From: Georgenia sp. EYE_87
GTDB taxonomy: Bacteria > Actinomycetota > Actinomycetes > Actinomycetales > Actinomycetaceae
NCBI RefSeq assembly: GCF_023148685.1
Contig: NZ_JAHXNL010000013.1
Location: forward strand, 42,152 to 106,151
Length of the DNA: 64,000 nucleotides
Direction: 5' to 3'
Positions 15,926 through 24,980 of this stretch are shown piece after piece (position 1 is the first letter of the stretch; every line of letters begins with the position of its first letter). Position numbers and translations under genes: made by a program. The notes under the pieces were generated by a model that had not been told where the DNA came from, did no database searches, and saw only the letters and a list, made by a program, of their open reading frames with translations.

Positions 15926-17302
15926 TCAGGCTTTCCAGACAGTCTTTAGGTTGCAGAACTCCCGGATTCCCTCCGCCGCGAGTTCTCGGCCGACGCCAGA
16001 GTTCTTGATGCCGCCGAACGGCAGTTCCGGATAGGAGACGGTCATGCCGTTGACGAACACGGCACCGGCATCGAGGTTCGCGATGAACCATGCCTCCTCG
16101 TCCGGGTCGTTGGTCCACACCGAGCTCGACAGGCCGAACGTCGTCTGGTTCGCGATCCGCAGCGCGTCTGCGTTGTCCTTCGCACGGTAGACCGACGCGA
16201 CCGGGCCGAAGGCCTCCTCCATGACAAGACGGGCGTCGTCGGGGATGTTCTCGATGACCGTGGGCGCGTAGAAGTAGCCACTGTCCTCCGGGATGAAGCC
16301 GCCGGCGAGCACGTTGGCGCCCCTCTCGCGCGCGTCCTCGACAAGGTCGGCGAGCTCGTCGCGGCCCGCACGGGTGGCAAGCGGCCCGACCTCGGTCTCG
16401 GGCAGGAGCGGGTTGCCGACGACGAGCCGGGACATCCGGCCGGTGAACTCGGCGACGAACGCGTCGTAGACGTCGGCGTGCACGATGAAGCGCTTGCCGG
16501 CGATGCACGACTGACCGTTGTTGCTGATGCGTGCGCGCACCGCGGTTTCCGCGGCGGTCGTGAGGTCGGCGCTGGGCAGGACGATGAACGGGTCCGAGCC
16601 GCCGAGCTCGAGCACGGCCTTCTTGATGGACTTGCCGGCGGTGGCGGCTACCGAACGGCCGGCGGGCTCAGACCCGGTCAGCGTCACTGCCTTCACCCGC
16701 CGGTCCTCGATCACGGCGGCAACCTCGGCCGAGCCGATGAGGAGCGTGCGGAACGACCCCTTGGGAAAGCCCGCCCGCTCGAACAGCGAGTCCAGGAACA
16801 TCGCCGCCTGCGGCACGTTCGAGGCGTGCTTGAGCAGACCCGTGTTGCCCGCCATGAGCGCCGGCGCGGCGAAGCGGATGACCTGCCACAGCGGGTAGTT
16901 CCACGGCATGATCGCGAGCACCGGACCGAGCGGCTCGTACCGCGTCCAGGCTCGCGAGGCACCCACCTTCGATGGGTCGTCGAGCGGCTGGTCCGCGAGG
17001 AACGTCTCGGCGTTCTCGGCGTAGAAGCGCATGGACCTCGCGCTCTTGCGGACCTCGGCGACGGACTGCGCGATGGGCTTGCCCATCTCCACGGTGATGA
17101 GTTCGCCGAGCCCCTCGGCCTGGTCGTCCAGGATGTCGGCCGCTGCGCTCATCCACGCCCCGCGCTGGGCGAACGTCGTCGTCCGGAGCGTGCGGGCGGC
17201 GGCCGCTGACTGGGCGATGCGTTGCTCAACCTCTTCGGGCGAGTGCGGTTCGATGATCGTCTCCGTCGCCCCGGTGGTCGGGTTCACGGTTGCCAGTGCC
17301 AT
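15926..17302 (-). CDS. NAD(P)-dependent aldehyde dehydrogenase, succinate-semialdehyde type
   Basis: 458 residues starting at ATG 17302 (MALATVNPTTG). Aldehyde dehydrogenase fold with PWNYPLWQ, K158 in LLKHAS, general base E232 in LELGGSDP, catalytic C266 in NNGQSCIAGK, and the C-terminal EEAFGPVASVY. Closest in feel to GabD/Sad-type enzymes (short N-terminus, SNVPQAAM, GQSCIAGKR), which oxidise semialdehydes to acids in the cytoplasm. It diverges from a GntR regulator with a shared-operator-like site between them. The true aldehyde may come from the DapA-like aldolase pathway on the other side. Confidence 0.9.
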   Translation of the reverse strand: MALATVNPTTGATETIIEPHSPEEVEQRIAQSAAAARTLRTTTFAQRGAWMSAAADILDDQAEGLGELITVEMGKPIAQSVAEVRKSARSMRFYAENAETFLADQPLDDPSKVGASRAWTRYEPLGPVLAIMPWNYPLWQVIRFAAPALMAGNTGLLKHASNVPQAAMFLDSLFERAGFPKGSFRTLLIGSAEVAAVIEDRRVKAVTLTGSEPAGRSVAATAGKSIKKAVLELGGSDPFIVLPSADLTTAAETAVRARISNNGQSCIAGKRFIVHADVYDAFVAEFTGRMSRLVVGNPLLPETEVGPLATRAGRDELADLVEDARERGANVLAGGFIPEDSGYFYAPTVIENIPDDARLVMEEAFGPVASVYRAKDNADALRIANQTTFGLSSSVWTNDPDEEAWFIANLDAGAVFVNGMTVSYPELPFGGIKNSGVGRELAAEGIREFCNLKTVWKA

Positions 17303-17342
17303 GGGGTTTCTCCTCGTCGAGTGGGGTTGCCGCGACGATGCT

Positions 17343-17360
17343 ATTCGAAACGTAGCGTTT
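17343..17360. promoter_or_regulatory. Shared 18-bp palindrome variant (14/18)
   Basis: ATTCGAAACGTAGCGTTT, 14 of 18 matches to ATACGAAACGTTTCGTAT. It is in the divergent promoter region of the aldehyde dehydrogenase and GntR genes. A second small palindrome, ATATC-G-GATAT, follows at 17364-17374 and might be the site of the GntR protein itself. Confidence 0.5.
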
Positions 17361-17407
17361 TGCATATCGGATATTCTCGGCTAGTCTCACGGCGACGAGG
17401 AGGTCCG

Positions 17408-18130
17408 ATGGGCGAAACGAAGGGCTTGCGCAGCGCGCGCAGGATGACCGATGAGGTGCTCGGCATCCTGCATGCGCGGATCGTCGACAGCATTCTTGCC
17501 CCCGGCGAGAAGCTCGACATCGAGGCCATCGCTCGGGAGTTCAGCGTCAGCAGGACCCCGGTTCGCGAGGCGGTGCTCCAGCTCGAGTCGCTCGGGCTCG
17601 TCGAACGACTCCCCTACCGGGGCTCGGTCGTCGCGGCGCTCAGCGAGGAGAACCTCGACGAGGTCACGGCGCTGCGGGTGGCTCTCGAAGGTCTCGCCGC
17701 CGAGCTGGGCGCGCCCCGGTTGACGCCGCTCGAGCTCGCCCGGATGCGGGCCATCCTAGTCGAGCTCGACGAGGCGACCGACGCGCCCGATTTCTCGCTC
17801 GGCCGGTTCAACACCCTCAACCGCGAGTTCCACCGGATCATCTATGCGGCCGCCGGCGCCCCTGTGCTGCTGCGCCTGATCGACCAGCTCGGAGCCGCGG
17901 CCGACCGCCTGCGGCTGCACAGCGACGTCCGCGGCAGCGGCGCCGACTCACAGCACCGAGAGATCCTCGACGCCTGCGAGCGCGGCGACTCGGCGTCAGC
18001 CGGCGAGGCCACACGGCGCCACGTCGCGCAACTGGTCCAGTCCCGCCACGCGCCCCCCGCGCACGGCCTGCTCGCCCGGACGCTGGCCTCGGTCTCCACC
18101 CCCACCTTCGAAGGAGTACTCGCACGATGA
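17408..18130 (+). CDS. GntR-family regulator (FCD type)
   Basis: 240 residues from ATG 17408 (MGETKGLRSARRMTDEVLG). A GntR winged HTH (about 15-80) holds EAIAREFSVSRTPVREAVLQ, followed by an FCD effector domain (about 90-225) with NREFHRIIYAAAGAPVLLRL and a metal-site-like DSQHREILDACERGD. It overlaps the next gene by ATGA, so it is co-transcribed with the cyclodeaminase-like and aldolase genes and probably controls them and the divergent dehydrogenase. Confidence 0.9.
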   Translation: MGETKGLRSARRMTDEVLGILHARIVDSILAPGEKLDIEAIAREFSVSRTPVREAVLQLESLGLVERLPYRGSVVAALSEENLDEVTALRVALEGLAAELGAPRLTPLELARMRAILVELDEATDAPDFSLGRFNTLNREFHRIIYAAAGAPVLLRLIDQLGAAADRLRLHSDVRGSGADSQHREILDACERGDSASAGEATRRHVAQLVQSRHAPPAHGLLARTLASVSTPTFEGVLAR

Positions 18131-19140
18131 GTTCTGACGGCCGACTCCCGGCCAGCCCGCCACTGTTCCTCACCGACAAGGACGTCGAGGCCCTGTCCAG
18201 CTGGACCCACGCGATCGACGCGATCCGGGCCGCATACTCCAAGCCCGAGAGCGCCGAGCGCACGCCGGGCCGGATCTTCGCGCAGAGTCCCCGCGAGTGG
18301 ATTCGCGTCATGCCCTCCGTCCCCGAGGAGGGCAAGGTGTTCGGCACGAAGTCGATCGTCGGGTCCTTCGGGGACGAGCTGCGGGTGAGCTACCTGATTT
18401 CCCTGTTCGACAAGGAAACCGCCGACCTGGTCGCCCTCGTCGACGGCAACCGTGTCACCGGCCTGCGCACGGCGGCGACGACGGCGGTGGGCACGGAGGC
18501 CATGACGCCGGCACGCCCACTGATCGTGGGCGTGATCGGCTCGGGCTTCGAGGCTCGCTCGCACCTCACCGCCCTGGCGACGCTGCGCGACTTCGCCGAG
18601 GTGCGCGTGTTCAGCCCCACGCCGGCGAACCGCGAGGCCTTTGCGCGCGACTTCGACGCTCTGCTCGACGCTCCGGTCACCGCTGTCGCGTCTGCGCAGG
18701 CGGCGGCCGAGGGCGCCGACCTGATCCTGTGCGCGGCCCGCTCACGCGACGAGTCGCCGACGGTGCAGGCCAGGTGGATCGGCGCGAACGCCACCGTTGT
18801 CTCGATCGGTTCGACCACGCCCGCGCAGCGCGAGCTGCCGGCCGACCTCATCGCGCGCGCGGCGGTCGTCGTCGCTGACGCACCGGAGGAGGTCGTGCAC
18901 GGCAGCGGCGACCTCATCGCCGCACGCAAAGAGGGCGTCGACGTCGATGCGCTCGTCGTCCCGCTGTCCGCTGTCCTGCTCCACAAGGTCCCCATCGACC
19001 TCGACGCGGGCATCCGAATCTACAAGTCGACCGGCTCCGGTCTCCAGGACATCGTCGTCGCCGAGATGCTCTACGACCGCGCCCGCAACGATGGCTACGG
19101 CTACGACCTGCCCGTCAGCATCGTCACAACCAAGAAGTGA
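18127..19140 (+). CDS. Ornithine cyclodeaminase/mu-crystallin family protein
   Basis: 337 residues. N-terminal half with LTDKDVEAL and RIFAQSPREWIRVMPS; Rossmann core with VIGSGFEARSHLTAL; then IGSTTPAQRELP and VVVADAPEEVVHGSGDL; ends KSTGSGLQDIVVAEMLYDRA, the family's C-terminal signature. Family members include ornithine cyclodeaminase, alanine dehydrogenase and ketimine reductases, all using NAD(P)H on an imine or amino acid. The substrate is not predictable. It is coupled to the GntR gene before it (ATGA). Confidence 0.85.
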   Translation: MSSDGRLPASPPLFLTDKDVEALSSWTHAIDAIRAAYSKPESAERTPGRIFAQSPREWIRVMPSVPEEGKVFGTKSIVGSFGDELRVSYLISLFDKETADLVALVDGNRVTGLRTAATTAVGTEAMTPARPLIVGVIGSGFEARSHLTALATLRDFAEVRVFSPTPANREAFARDFDALLDAPVTAVASAQAAAEGADLILCAARSRDESPTVQARWIGANATVVSIGSTTPAQRELPADLIARAAVVVADAPEEVVHGSGDLIAARKEGVDVDALVVPLSAVLLHKVPIDLDAGIRIYKSTGSGLQDIVVAEMLYDRARNDGYGYDLPVSIVTTKK

Positions 19141-19154
19141 GGAAGAACAGCACC

Positions 19155-20174
19155 ATGGTGGACTACACGAAGAGCGAGGCCCGCGACTGGGCCAAGCAGA
19201 ACTGGAACGGCTGCATCGCTGTAACCATGCCCTCCTACACGGCCGACTTCTCGGGCATCAACGAAAAGGCGATCGCGCACGACATCCTCAAGCTCAAGGA
19301 GCTCGGTTTCGCCGGTACCCTCCTCGTCACCGAACTGAACGTCACGCCCGAGGAGAACGCGCGGATCACCGCCGTCGCCCGTGAGGTTGGCGGCCCGGAC
19401 TTCCAGCTGTTCTTCCACTGCTCGTTCAACACGCTCGAGGAGAACCTCGCGGCGCTGAAGCTCGCGGAGAAGGCGGGCGTCGACTCCGTCCTGCTCTCCT
19501 ACCCCACGTCGTACTGGCCGACGAGCCTGGACGAGGTCTTCGACTACACGAAGACCCTCTGCAACTCGACGGACCTAGGCGTCATGCTCTTCGGCCTGCC
19601 CGCCTGGGGCTTCGAGCGAATTCACCCGGCCGGCATGCCGGTCAAGTGGGTGCGCAAGGTGCTCGACGAGATCCCGAATATCGTCGCGATCAAGGCCGAG
19701 CAGGGCTACCCCACCATCGGCGGCATCATGGAGATGTACCACCACTTTAACGGCGAGGTGATCATCAGCTGCCCCATCGAGAGCGAGACGATTCCGCTGA
19801 TGTCGGTGCTCGACTTCCAGTTCTCCGGAACCAGCAACACCAACTGGACCTCCGACTACTTCCCCCGCGCCTTCAACCTCGCCCGGAACGGCAGGTGGGA
19901 GGAGGCGATGGAGCTGTGGTGGCAGGTCGCGCCCGCCCGCGCCGCCAACGTCGCCATCCTCACCGGTTCTTCCGTGGGCACGACCGTCATCAACCGCACC
20001 GGCTGGAAGTACCAGGAGTGGCTCGCGGGCTTCAACGGCGGCGCGCTGCGGGGCCCGGCCGGGCGCCTGCCGGACCGCCTCATGAAGCAGGCCCGCGCGG
20101 CGCTCGTCGCCTCCGGTCTGCCCGTCACCGATTCTCCCGACGAGGAGTTCGTGCGCGGTCGCATCCCCGCCTGA
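19155..20174 (+). CDS. DapA-like class I aldolase/lyase
   Basis: 339 residues. ATG 19155 is chosen because GAGGAAG lies about 9 bases upstream; an ATG-like start at 19137 would overlap the previous stop. It has a TIM barrel of the dihydrodipicolinate synthase/N-acetylneuraminate lyase family, with the Schiff-base lysine probably K180 (NIVAIKAEQG) and a Tyr in LLSYPTSYWP. These enzymes cleave or form C-C bonds in 2-oxo acids in the cytoplasm. Grouped with the cyclodeaminase-like protein and opposite an aldehyde dehydrogenase, it may release a semialdehyde that the dehydrogenase oxidises; this is inference. Confidence 0.85.
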   Translation: MVDYTKSEARDWAKQNWNGCIAVTMPSYTADFSGINEKAIAHDILKLKELGFAGTLLVTELNVTPEENARITAVAREVGGPDFQLFFHCSFNTLEENLAALKLAEKAGVDSVLLSYPTSYWPTSLDEVFDYTKTLCNSTDLGVMLFGLPAWGFERIHPAGMPVKWVRKVLDEIPNIVAIKAEQGYPTIGGIMEMYHHFNGEVIISCPIESETIPLMSVLDFQFSGTSNTNWTSDYFPRAFNLARNGRWEEAMELWWQVAPARAANVAILTGSSVGTTVINRTGWKYQEWLAGFNGGALRGPAGRLPDRLMKQARAALVASGLPVTDSPDEEFVRGRIPA

Positions 20175-20196
20175 CCCACGTCGCGACGGATTGCTC

Positions 20197-20231
20197 GAGG
20201 GGCTGGCCCCAGCTGATGGCACCAGCCCCTC
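20197..20231 (+). terminator. Hairpin terminator after the aldolase gene
   Basis: A perfect 10-bp inverted repeat GAGGGGCTGG / CCAGCCCCTC, 15-base spacer, 22 bases after the aldolase stop. A short C/T-rich run follows but not a strong T-tract. Confidence 0.7.
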
Positions 20232-20319
20232 CTCCGTCCAGTCAGCCAGCCTGCCATGCTGAATCTTTGGCCGAGCCTGGTCTAGACCGTGGCCCTGGCA
20301 TCTTCACGGACGAGGGCTT

Positions 20320-21330
20320 TCAGTCGCGCGACGGGAACTGCGGTAGTTCATGGCAACGGCGGCCGCCACGCGCCCGTCCCGGGTCCACCGCACGAGGGCG
20401 GAGCCGGGCAGGGTCGCCGTCGAGGACCTCGGGTGACCCATTGGCGGGGATCCGACCCGCGATCTTCACCGCGATGCCGAACTGCCCGGTCCAGAAGTAG
20501 TAGTGCCTGACGTACGGCGCGGCGGAGGGATGCAGTAGGCCGCGGGCCGCAGCGCGCGCTTGGGCGACGGCGCTGGTCCAGTGCGGTGTGCGTCCGTGCC
20601 GGCGTTCCGCGACGCGCCTGACCACGCAGTCCCCCGCCCCCGTGATGTCGGGAAGCACCCGGCAGCCCACGTCGACGAGCACCCCCCTTGACGAGTCCGA
20701 GACCGCATCCTGATAGCCACTCGGTGTTCGGGACATCACCTACCGCAGAGATGATCAGGTCCGCCTCGATGCGATTCGATACACCGGTCATGATGGCCTG
20801 GACAGTGTTCCCGACGAGCGTTGCGCCAGCAGCAACGGCGTGGACGAATGAGACGCCCTGCTGTTCCGCACGGTCACGCAGGATGCGTGCAATCCATCGT
20901 CACAGGAGCGCCTCCTGAGTCGGCTCCTGGTGGACGACAGTCACGGCAAGACCTCGCCGACGCAGTGTCGATGCCACCTCCATGCCGAGGAAGCCCGCCC
21001 CTACGACGAGTGCGCTCCGCGCCTCGAGCAGGCGTGCTGCGATGAGCTCGGCGTCCCGCACGGTGGGTGGTACGACGAGCTCTCCCCGTTGCGCCGGCGC
21101 CGCGAGTCGTCTGACGCGTGCCCCCGTGGCGATGATCAGACCGTCATAGCTGAGCTCGCGGCCACGCGCGAGCCGCACGGTCCGGTTCACGGGGTCGGGC
21201 GCCACCGCGCTCTCCACGCAGCAGCCGGACGTCGTCGGGCAGTGGCGGAAGGGTCGGGCTGTCGACGGACTCCGTGCCGCCGAGGATGCCGTTGGAGAGA
21301 ATCGGGCAGAGGCCGGCGGGCTACATGATC
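20320..21330 (-). pseudogene. FAD/NAD-dependent ferredoxin reductase-like gene, multiply frameshifted
   Basis: Recognisable pieces read on the minus strand in changing frames. LSYDGLIIATGARVRRL and ALVVGAGFLGMEVASTLRRR (FAD and NAD Rossmann parts, 21217-20900), then EADLIISAVGDVPNTEWL (near 20750), then LPDITGAGDCVVRRV and a C-terminal reductase domain with YVRHYYFWTGQFGIAVKIAG (20640-20450). At least three frame changes or stops separate them, and the N-terminus is degraded. It resembles reductases serving ring-hydroxylating oxygenases or P450s. It is a decayed gene, so no active oxygenase reductase remains here. Confidence 0.75.
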
Positions 21331-21367
21331 GCCGTACCTTCGACGGAACCCCGCCGAGCGGGATCTG

Positions 21368-22156
21368 TCAGCTTGCGACCGTGCTCGGACGGCGGGTGAT
21401 GAGCTGATGGATCTCAGCCCGAAGCTCCAGATAGTCGGGCCGGGACTTGGTCTCGATCTGGTCGCGGTGACGCCCCATCGGGATCGAGATCTCGCGGGTG
21501 ACGGACGCCGGCTGACCGGCGAGCACGATCACCTTGTCCCCCAGGTACACCGCCTCCTCGATGTCGTGTGTGACCAGAAGGATGGTGACCTCGAGCCGCT
21601 CACGGATTGTCAACATGAGGTCTTCCAGGTCGGCCCTGGTCTGTGCGTCTACCGAGGCGAACGGTTCGTCCATGATCAATACTTCCGGCCGGTAGGCCAG
21701 CGAGCGGGCGATCGCAGCGCGTTGCTGCATCCCGCCCGACATCTCCCACGGGTACAGCCGCGCCGCGTGCTCAAGGCCAACGTCACGCAAGGCCTGCATG
21801 ACCCGCTCCTCGCGTTCCGCGCGCGCCAAGTTGTAGCGTCGCAGCGGCAGCTCGACGTTTTTCCCGACCCGCATCCACGGCATGAGGGAGCGGCTGTAGT
21901 CCTGGAATACCACCGACACCGCCGCCGGAGGTTCCGTGACAACCGTGCCGTTGATCCGCACTTCGCCCGTGTCGGCCGGGCCGAGCGCCGCAAGTGCGCG
22001 GAGCAAGGTCGTCTTCCCCGTTCCAGACGGCCCGACGATGCAGACGAACTCGCCCTTCTCGGCCGAGAACGACACGTCGGCCAAGACGTGCTTGGTGCCG
22101 TAGGACTTGCCGATGCGTACAGCTTCCAGGACCGGTTCAGTCTTGTTGCCAAGCAT
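21368..22156 (-). CDS. ABC importer ATPase, SsuB/TauB type
   Basis: 262 residues from ATG 22156 (MLGNKTEPVLEAVRIGKSYG). Walker A GPSGTGKTT, Q-loop VFQDYSRSLMPWM, ABC signature MSGGMQQRAAIARSLA, Walker B VLIMDEPFASVD, and switch His in LLVTHDIEEAVYLGD. The Q-loop and DIEEAV wording are typical of the nitrate/sulfonate/taurine importers. It energises the two permeases encoded just upstream. The gene order is binding protein, permease, permease, ATPase on the minus strand. Confidence 0.9.
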   Translation of the reverse strand: MLGNKTEPVLEAVRIGKSYGTKHVLADVSFSAEKGEFVCIVGPSGTGKTTLLRALAALGPADTGEVRINGTVVTEPPAAVSVVFQDYSRSLMPWMRVGKNVELPLRRYNLARAEREERVMQALRDVGLEHAARLYPWEMSGGMQQRAAIARSLAYRPEVLIMDEPFASVDAQTRADLEDLMLTIRERLEVTILLVTHDIEEAVYLGDKVIVLAGQPASVTREISIPMGRHRDQIETKSRPDYLELRAEIHQLITRRPSTVAS

Positions 22157-22176
22157 AAAGATCCCTGCTCTCAGAC

Positions 22177-22938
22177 TCAGGTGCGTGACTTGCGATGCCA
22201 GGCGAGCGCGCTCCGCTCGACAAGCATCAGGATGAGGTTGAGGAGGTAGCCGATGATCCCGAGCAGGATCATCCCCGACCACATCTCCGGGAGGGAGAAC
22301 TGCCGCTGCGCCTGCAGGATGAAGTAGCCGATCCCACGCGAGGCGCCCAGCAGCTCACTCGCGAACATCAAGATGACCGAGACGGCGAGGCTGGCCCGGA
22401 TGCCCGCGAAGATCTGGGGCGCCGCGCTGGGGATGACGATCCGGAAGATCCAGTCGACGGGCCGGATCCGGTTCGATCGGGCAACGTCGATGGTGGCAGG
22501 ATCGATACCACGCACCCCGTCGATGGTGTTGAGCAGCACCGGCCACAACGCACCGAGCACGATGGTGACGACGCGCATGTCCTGACCGAGGCCGATCAGC
22601 TGGATCGCCAGCGGCAGCAGGGCGACGGCCGGCAGATACCGCAGGAACTGCAGTACCGGGTCCACCGCCGTCGCGACGTACCCGTTGAGGCCGAGGAGGA
22701 CACCAAGCGCGATGCCGAGCACGATCGAGATCCCTAGCCCCAGTCCGATGGACTGCAGGCTTGGCACCACGTGCTCGCCGACGAGGGCGAACAGCCACAA
22801 CTCGCGGAACTTCTCAACGATCAGCGCCAGCGGTGGGAAGAAGATCGAGGTGCTGTCGGCGCTGGCGAACCACCAGGCGGCGACGAGCACTGTCGGCACA
22901 ACGATGGGCAAGATGAACCGCGGGACTCTCGCCATCAT
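22177..22938 (-). CDS. ABC importer permease, SsuC/TauC type
   Basis: 253 residues from ATG 22938 (MMARVPRFILP), whose first bases overlap the stop of the previous permease. About six membrane segments with the family's EAA loop region VARSNRIRPVDWIFRIVIPSA (EAA-like, degenerate at the start). Inner-membrane half-channel of a sulfonate/nitrate/pyrimidine-precursor-type importer. Ends with LALAWHRKSRT-like basic tail, as does its partner. Confidence 0.88.
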   Translation of the reverse strand: MMARVPRFILPIVVPTVLVAAWWFASADSTSIFFPPLALIVEKFRELWLFALVGEHVVPSLQSIGLGLGISIVLGIALGVLLGLNGYVATAVDPVLQFLRYLPAVALLPLAIQLIGLGQDMRVVTIVLGALWPVLLNTIDGVRGIDPATIDVARSNRIRPVDWIFRIVIPSAAPQIFAGIRASLAVSVILMFASELLGASRGIGYFILQAQRQFSLPEMWSGMILLGIIGYLLNLILMLVERSALAWHRKSRT

Positions 22939-23804
22939 GCGGCCGATCGCTTCCGATAGGAGGGGTGCCAGGCCAGCGCGAGGGCCTCGAGCCGACGGAA
23001 GCCCGCGTTGACCGCCACGCCCAGGACGCCGCACAGGAAGATGTATGCGTACATCTCAGGAACGGCACCACCCAGTTGACTTGTGAGGATCTGCTCACCC
23101 ATCCCACCGGCGGGAATCACGAGCTGGGCGCTGATCGTGATGAGCAGGCAGATCGCTGCGGCGAGCCGGATGCCTGTGGCGATATAAGGCAGCGCGGTGG
23201 GTACGAGCAACAGCGTGATCGTGTCCCGGCGCCGGGTCCGGAAGGAGCGGAAGGTGTCCCTGGCGACCCTGTCTACGTCGTGTGCGCCGTAGATGGCCTG
23301 CATGGTCACCGCCCAGACGGCACCGAAGAACGCCAGGAGGACGGTGCTCTGGAGCCCGGAGCCGTACAGCAGGACGACCAGCGGCACCAGCACCAGCGCC
23401 GGGATCGTGCGGAGGAAGTCCAGGGAGAAGACGGACATGCGATAGGCGATGCGATTCATCCCGAGGGGAAAACCGGCGGCGACGCCGACGACGACGGCAA
23501 GTACGAGGCTGATCGCCCAGCCTGCCAACGTGATGCCGAGAGGTTCCCACACCGCATCGGATGCGATCACCAAGACGACGGCGCTTCCCACTTCGACGGG
23601 CGTCGGCACGGCGCCGAGCCCGCCCAGGCTGGCGCCAAGGTGCCAGAGGACCAGCAGCGCGACCACTACCGCCACCTGCGCCACGCGCGGGGATCGCCTG
23701 AGCTGAGCCATGCGCGAAGGGCGCCCGGATTGCGCGAGGGTGTGGCGTCCCTCAGCGGCCGTGTCAGTCGCCACTCGAGGTCCAAAGGAGTCCGGCGGGG
23801 TCAT
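22935..23804 (-). CDS. ABC importer permease, SsuC/TauC type (partner)
   Basis: 289 residues, longer at the N-terminus (about 35 hydrophilic residues) than its partner; an internal ATG at 23711 (MAQLRRSPRVAQ) is an alternative start. Six or so membrane segments and an EAA-like loop with VARDTFRSFRTRRRDTITLL. Two different permeases in a row suggest a heterodimeric channel. It overlaps the binding-protein gene by 41 bases if the long start is used, which favours the shorter start. Confidence 0.86.
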   Translation of the reverse strand: MTPPDSFGPRVATDTAAEGRHTLAQSGRPSRMAQLRRSPRVAQVAVVVALLVLWHLGASLGGLGAVPTPVEVGSAVVLVIASDAVWEPLGITLAGWAISLVLAVVVGVAAGFPLGMNRIAYRMSVFSLDFLRTIPALVLVPLVVLLYGSGLQSTVLLAFFGAVWAVTMQAIYGAHDVDRVARDTFRSFRTRRRDTITLLLVPTALPYIATGIRLAAAICLLITISAQLVIPAGGMGEQILTSQLGGAVPEMYAYIFLCGVLGVAVNAGFRRLEALALAWHPSYRKRSAA

Positions 23805-24774
23805 AGCCGTCCTCGATGAAGCCTTCGCGAATCATGAGGTCGACGTACGCCTGGAGGTCGGCATCGGTAACGGTCGTGTCGTAGACGGGGAGGATTGACG
23901 CTTCGATGGCTTCCGGCGACAGAGCGGTGAACTCGGGAAGCACGGCGCGCACGGCGTCGGGATTGTCGTTCGCGTACTCACCGGCACGCTGGATCGCCGC
24001 GGCGAATCGCGCAGCCACCTCCGGATTGGCCTTGACGAATGCGTCGCTCATCACCCACTGCAAGGCGCTCATGCCACCGAGGCCTTCGGTAAAGGGCTTC
24101 GAGACGACCTCCAGGCCGTCCGCCTGAGCGGCCGAGAGGAAGGGGTCCACGATGAAAGCCGCATCCACACGGTTCGACTGCAAGGCGGAGACCATGTCGG
24201 GGTACGCGATCTCTACGACCTCGACGTCGGCTGGGTTGACGCCTGCCTCTTGTAGAACGACGCGCAGTGCGAGCTCGGGCGCCGACTTGAGTCCGACGAG
24301 TGCCACCGTTTTGCCGGTCAGGTCCGCCACGGCGCTCACGCCACTGTCAGGGGCGGCGACCAATGCGGTGGTGTCCTGCGCGCCGTCGGTGGGGTAGCGG
24401 TCGCTCCCCGCGACGACACGGATCGGCAGGCTTTTCGAAGCCGCGGTCACGATGGGCACAGATGTCATCAGCGCGACCTGGAGCTCATCATTCAGCAACG
24501 ACGGAACGGCTGTCGTGGGGGTCTGGATGATGGTGGGGCTGACCTCCAGGTTCTCGTCAGCAAAGAAGCCTTGATCGAGAGCGATGTACACATGCGCAGC
24601 ATTAGCGATAGGTGTGATGCCCACAGCCAACTCGGCAACCTCAGCCGACGCCTGGTCATCTGCTGTGGACGCCTGGTCACTGGGGGACGAACTGCTCGCA
24701 GAGCAGCCGGCAAACGTCAGCGCAGCGGCAGTAATGCCGGCGAGCGTCGCGAGCGTGCGCTTCTTTGTTGACAT
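23764..24774 (-). CDS. ABC importer substrate-binding lipoprotein (NMT1/SsuA-like)
   Basis: 336 residues from ATG 24774. A lipoprotein signal with lipobox LTFAGC (Cys24) and a low-complexity Ser/Asp/Ala linker (25-45) precede a type 2 periplasmic-binding fold, with VGITPIANAAHVYIALDQGF and LKSAPELALRVVLQEAGV. It delivers the substrate to the neighbouring SsuBC-like importer at the outer face of the membrane. The likely ligand is an organic anion (sulfonate, carboxylate or similar aromatic acid); the sequence does not decide. Two operator-like sites lie upstream. Confidence 0.87.
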   Translation of the reverse strand: MSTKKRTLATLAGITAAALTFAGCSASSSSPSDQASTADDQASAEVAELAVGITPIANAAHVYIALDQGFFADENLEVSPTIIQTPTTAVPSLLNDELQVALMTSVPIVTAASKSLPIRVVAGSDRYPTDGAQDTTALVAAPDSGVSAVADLTGKTVALVGLKSAPELALRVVLQEAGVNPADVEVVEIAYPDMVSALQSNRVDAAFIVDPFLSAAQADGLEVVSKPFTEGLGGMSALQWVMSDAFVKANPEVAARFAAAIQRAGEYANDNPDAVRAVLPEFTALSPEAIEASILPVYDTTVTDADLQAYVDLMIREGFIEDGYDPAGLLWTSSGD

Positions 24775-24801
24775 CGATACTCCATCGTGATCGAGATTCC
24801 A

Positions 24802-24819
24802 ATACAGGCCGTACCGTAT
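24802..24819. promoter_or_regulatory. Shared palindrome variant (12/18)
   Basis: ATACAGGCCGTACCGTAT keeps both outer arms (ATAC, CGTAT) and the central CGT of the shared consensus. It overlaps a perfect inverted repeat GGCCGTAC-N6-GTACGGCC (24807-24828). It lies 28 bases before the binding-protein start. Confidence 0.42.
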
Positions 24820-24918
24820 CGTACGGCCGGCATCGTGACTAGTTCCGCCGGGCGCCTGCCAGGCGGCACGTACCCGGTAAGTGCTCCGCAGAGTGCCAGC
24901 CTCGGCGCAGCGCCTCCA

Positions 24919-24936
24919 ATACGATACGCTCCGAGT
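24919..24936. promoter_or_regulatory. Shared palindrome variant (13/18)
   Basis: ATACGATACGCTCCGAGT, 13 of 18 matches to the shared consensus, 45-60 bases before the thiolase start. With the 24802 site it would let one repressor cover both directions. Confidence 0.42.
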
Positions 24937-24980
24937 TGGACGCTCTCTCGACGGTGTCCTGCAAATGAAGGGTGTACGTC

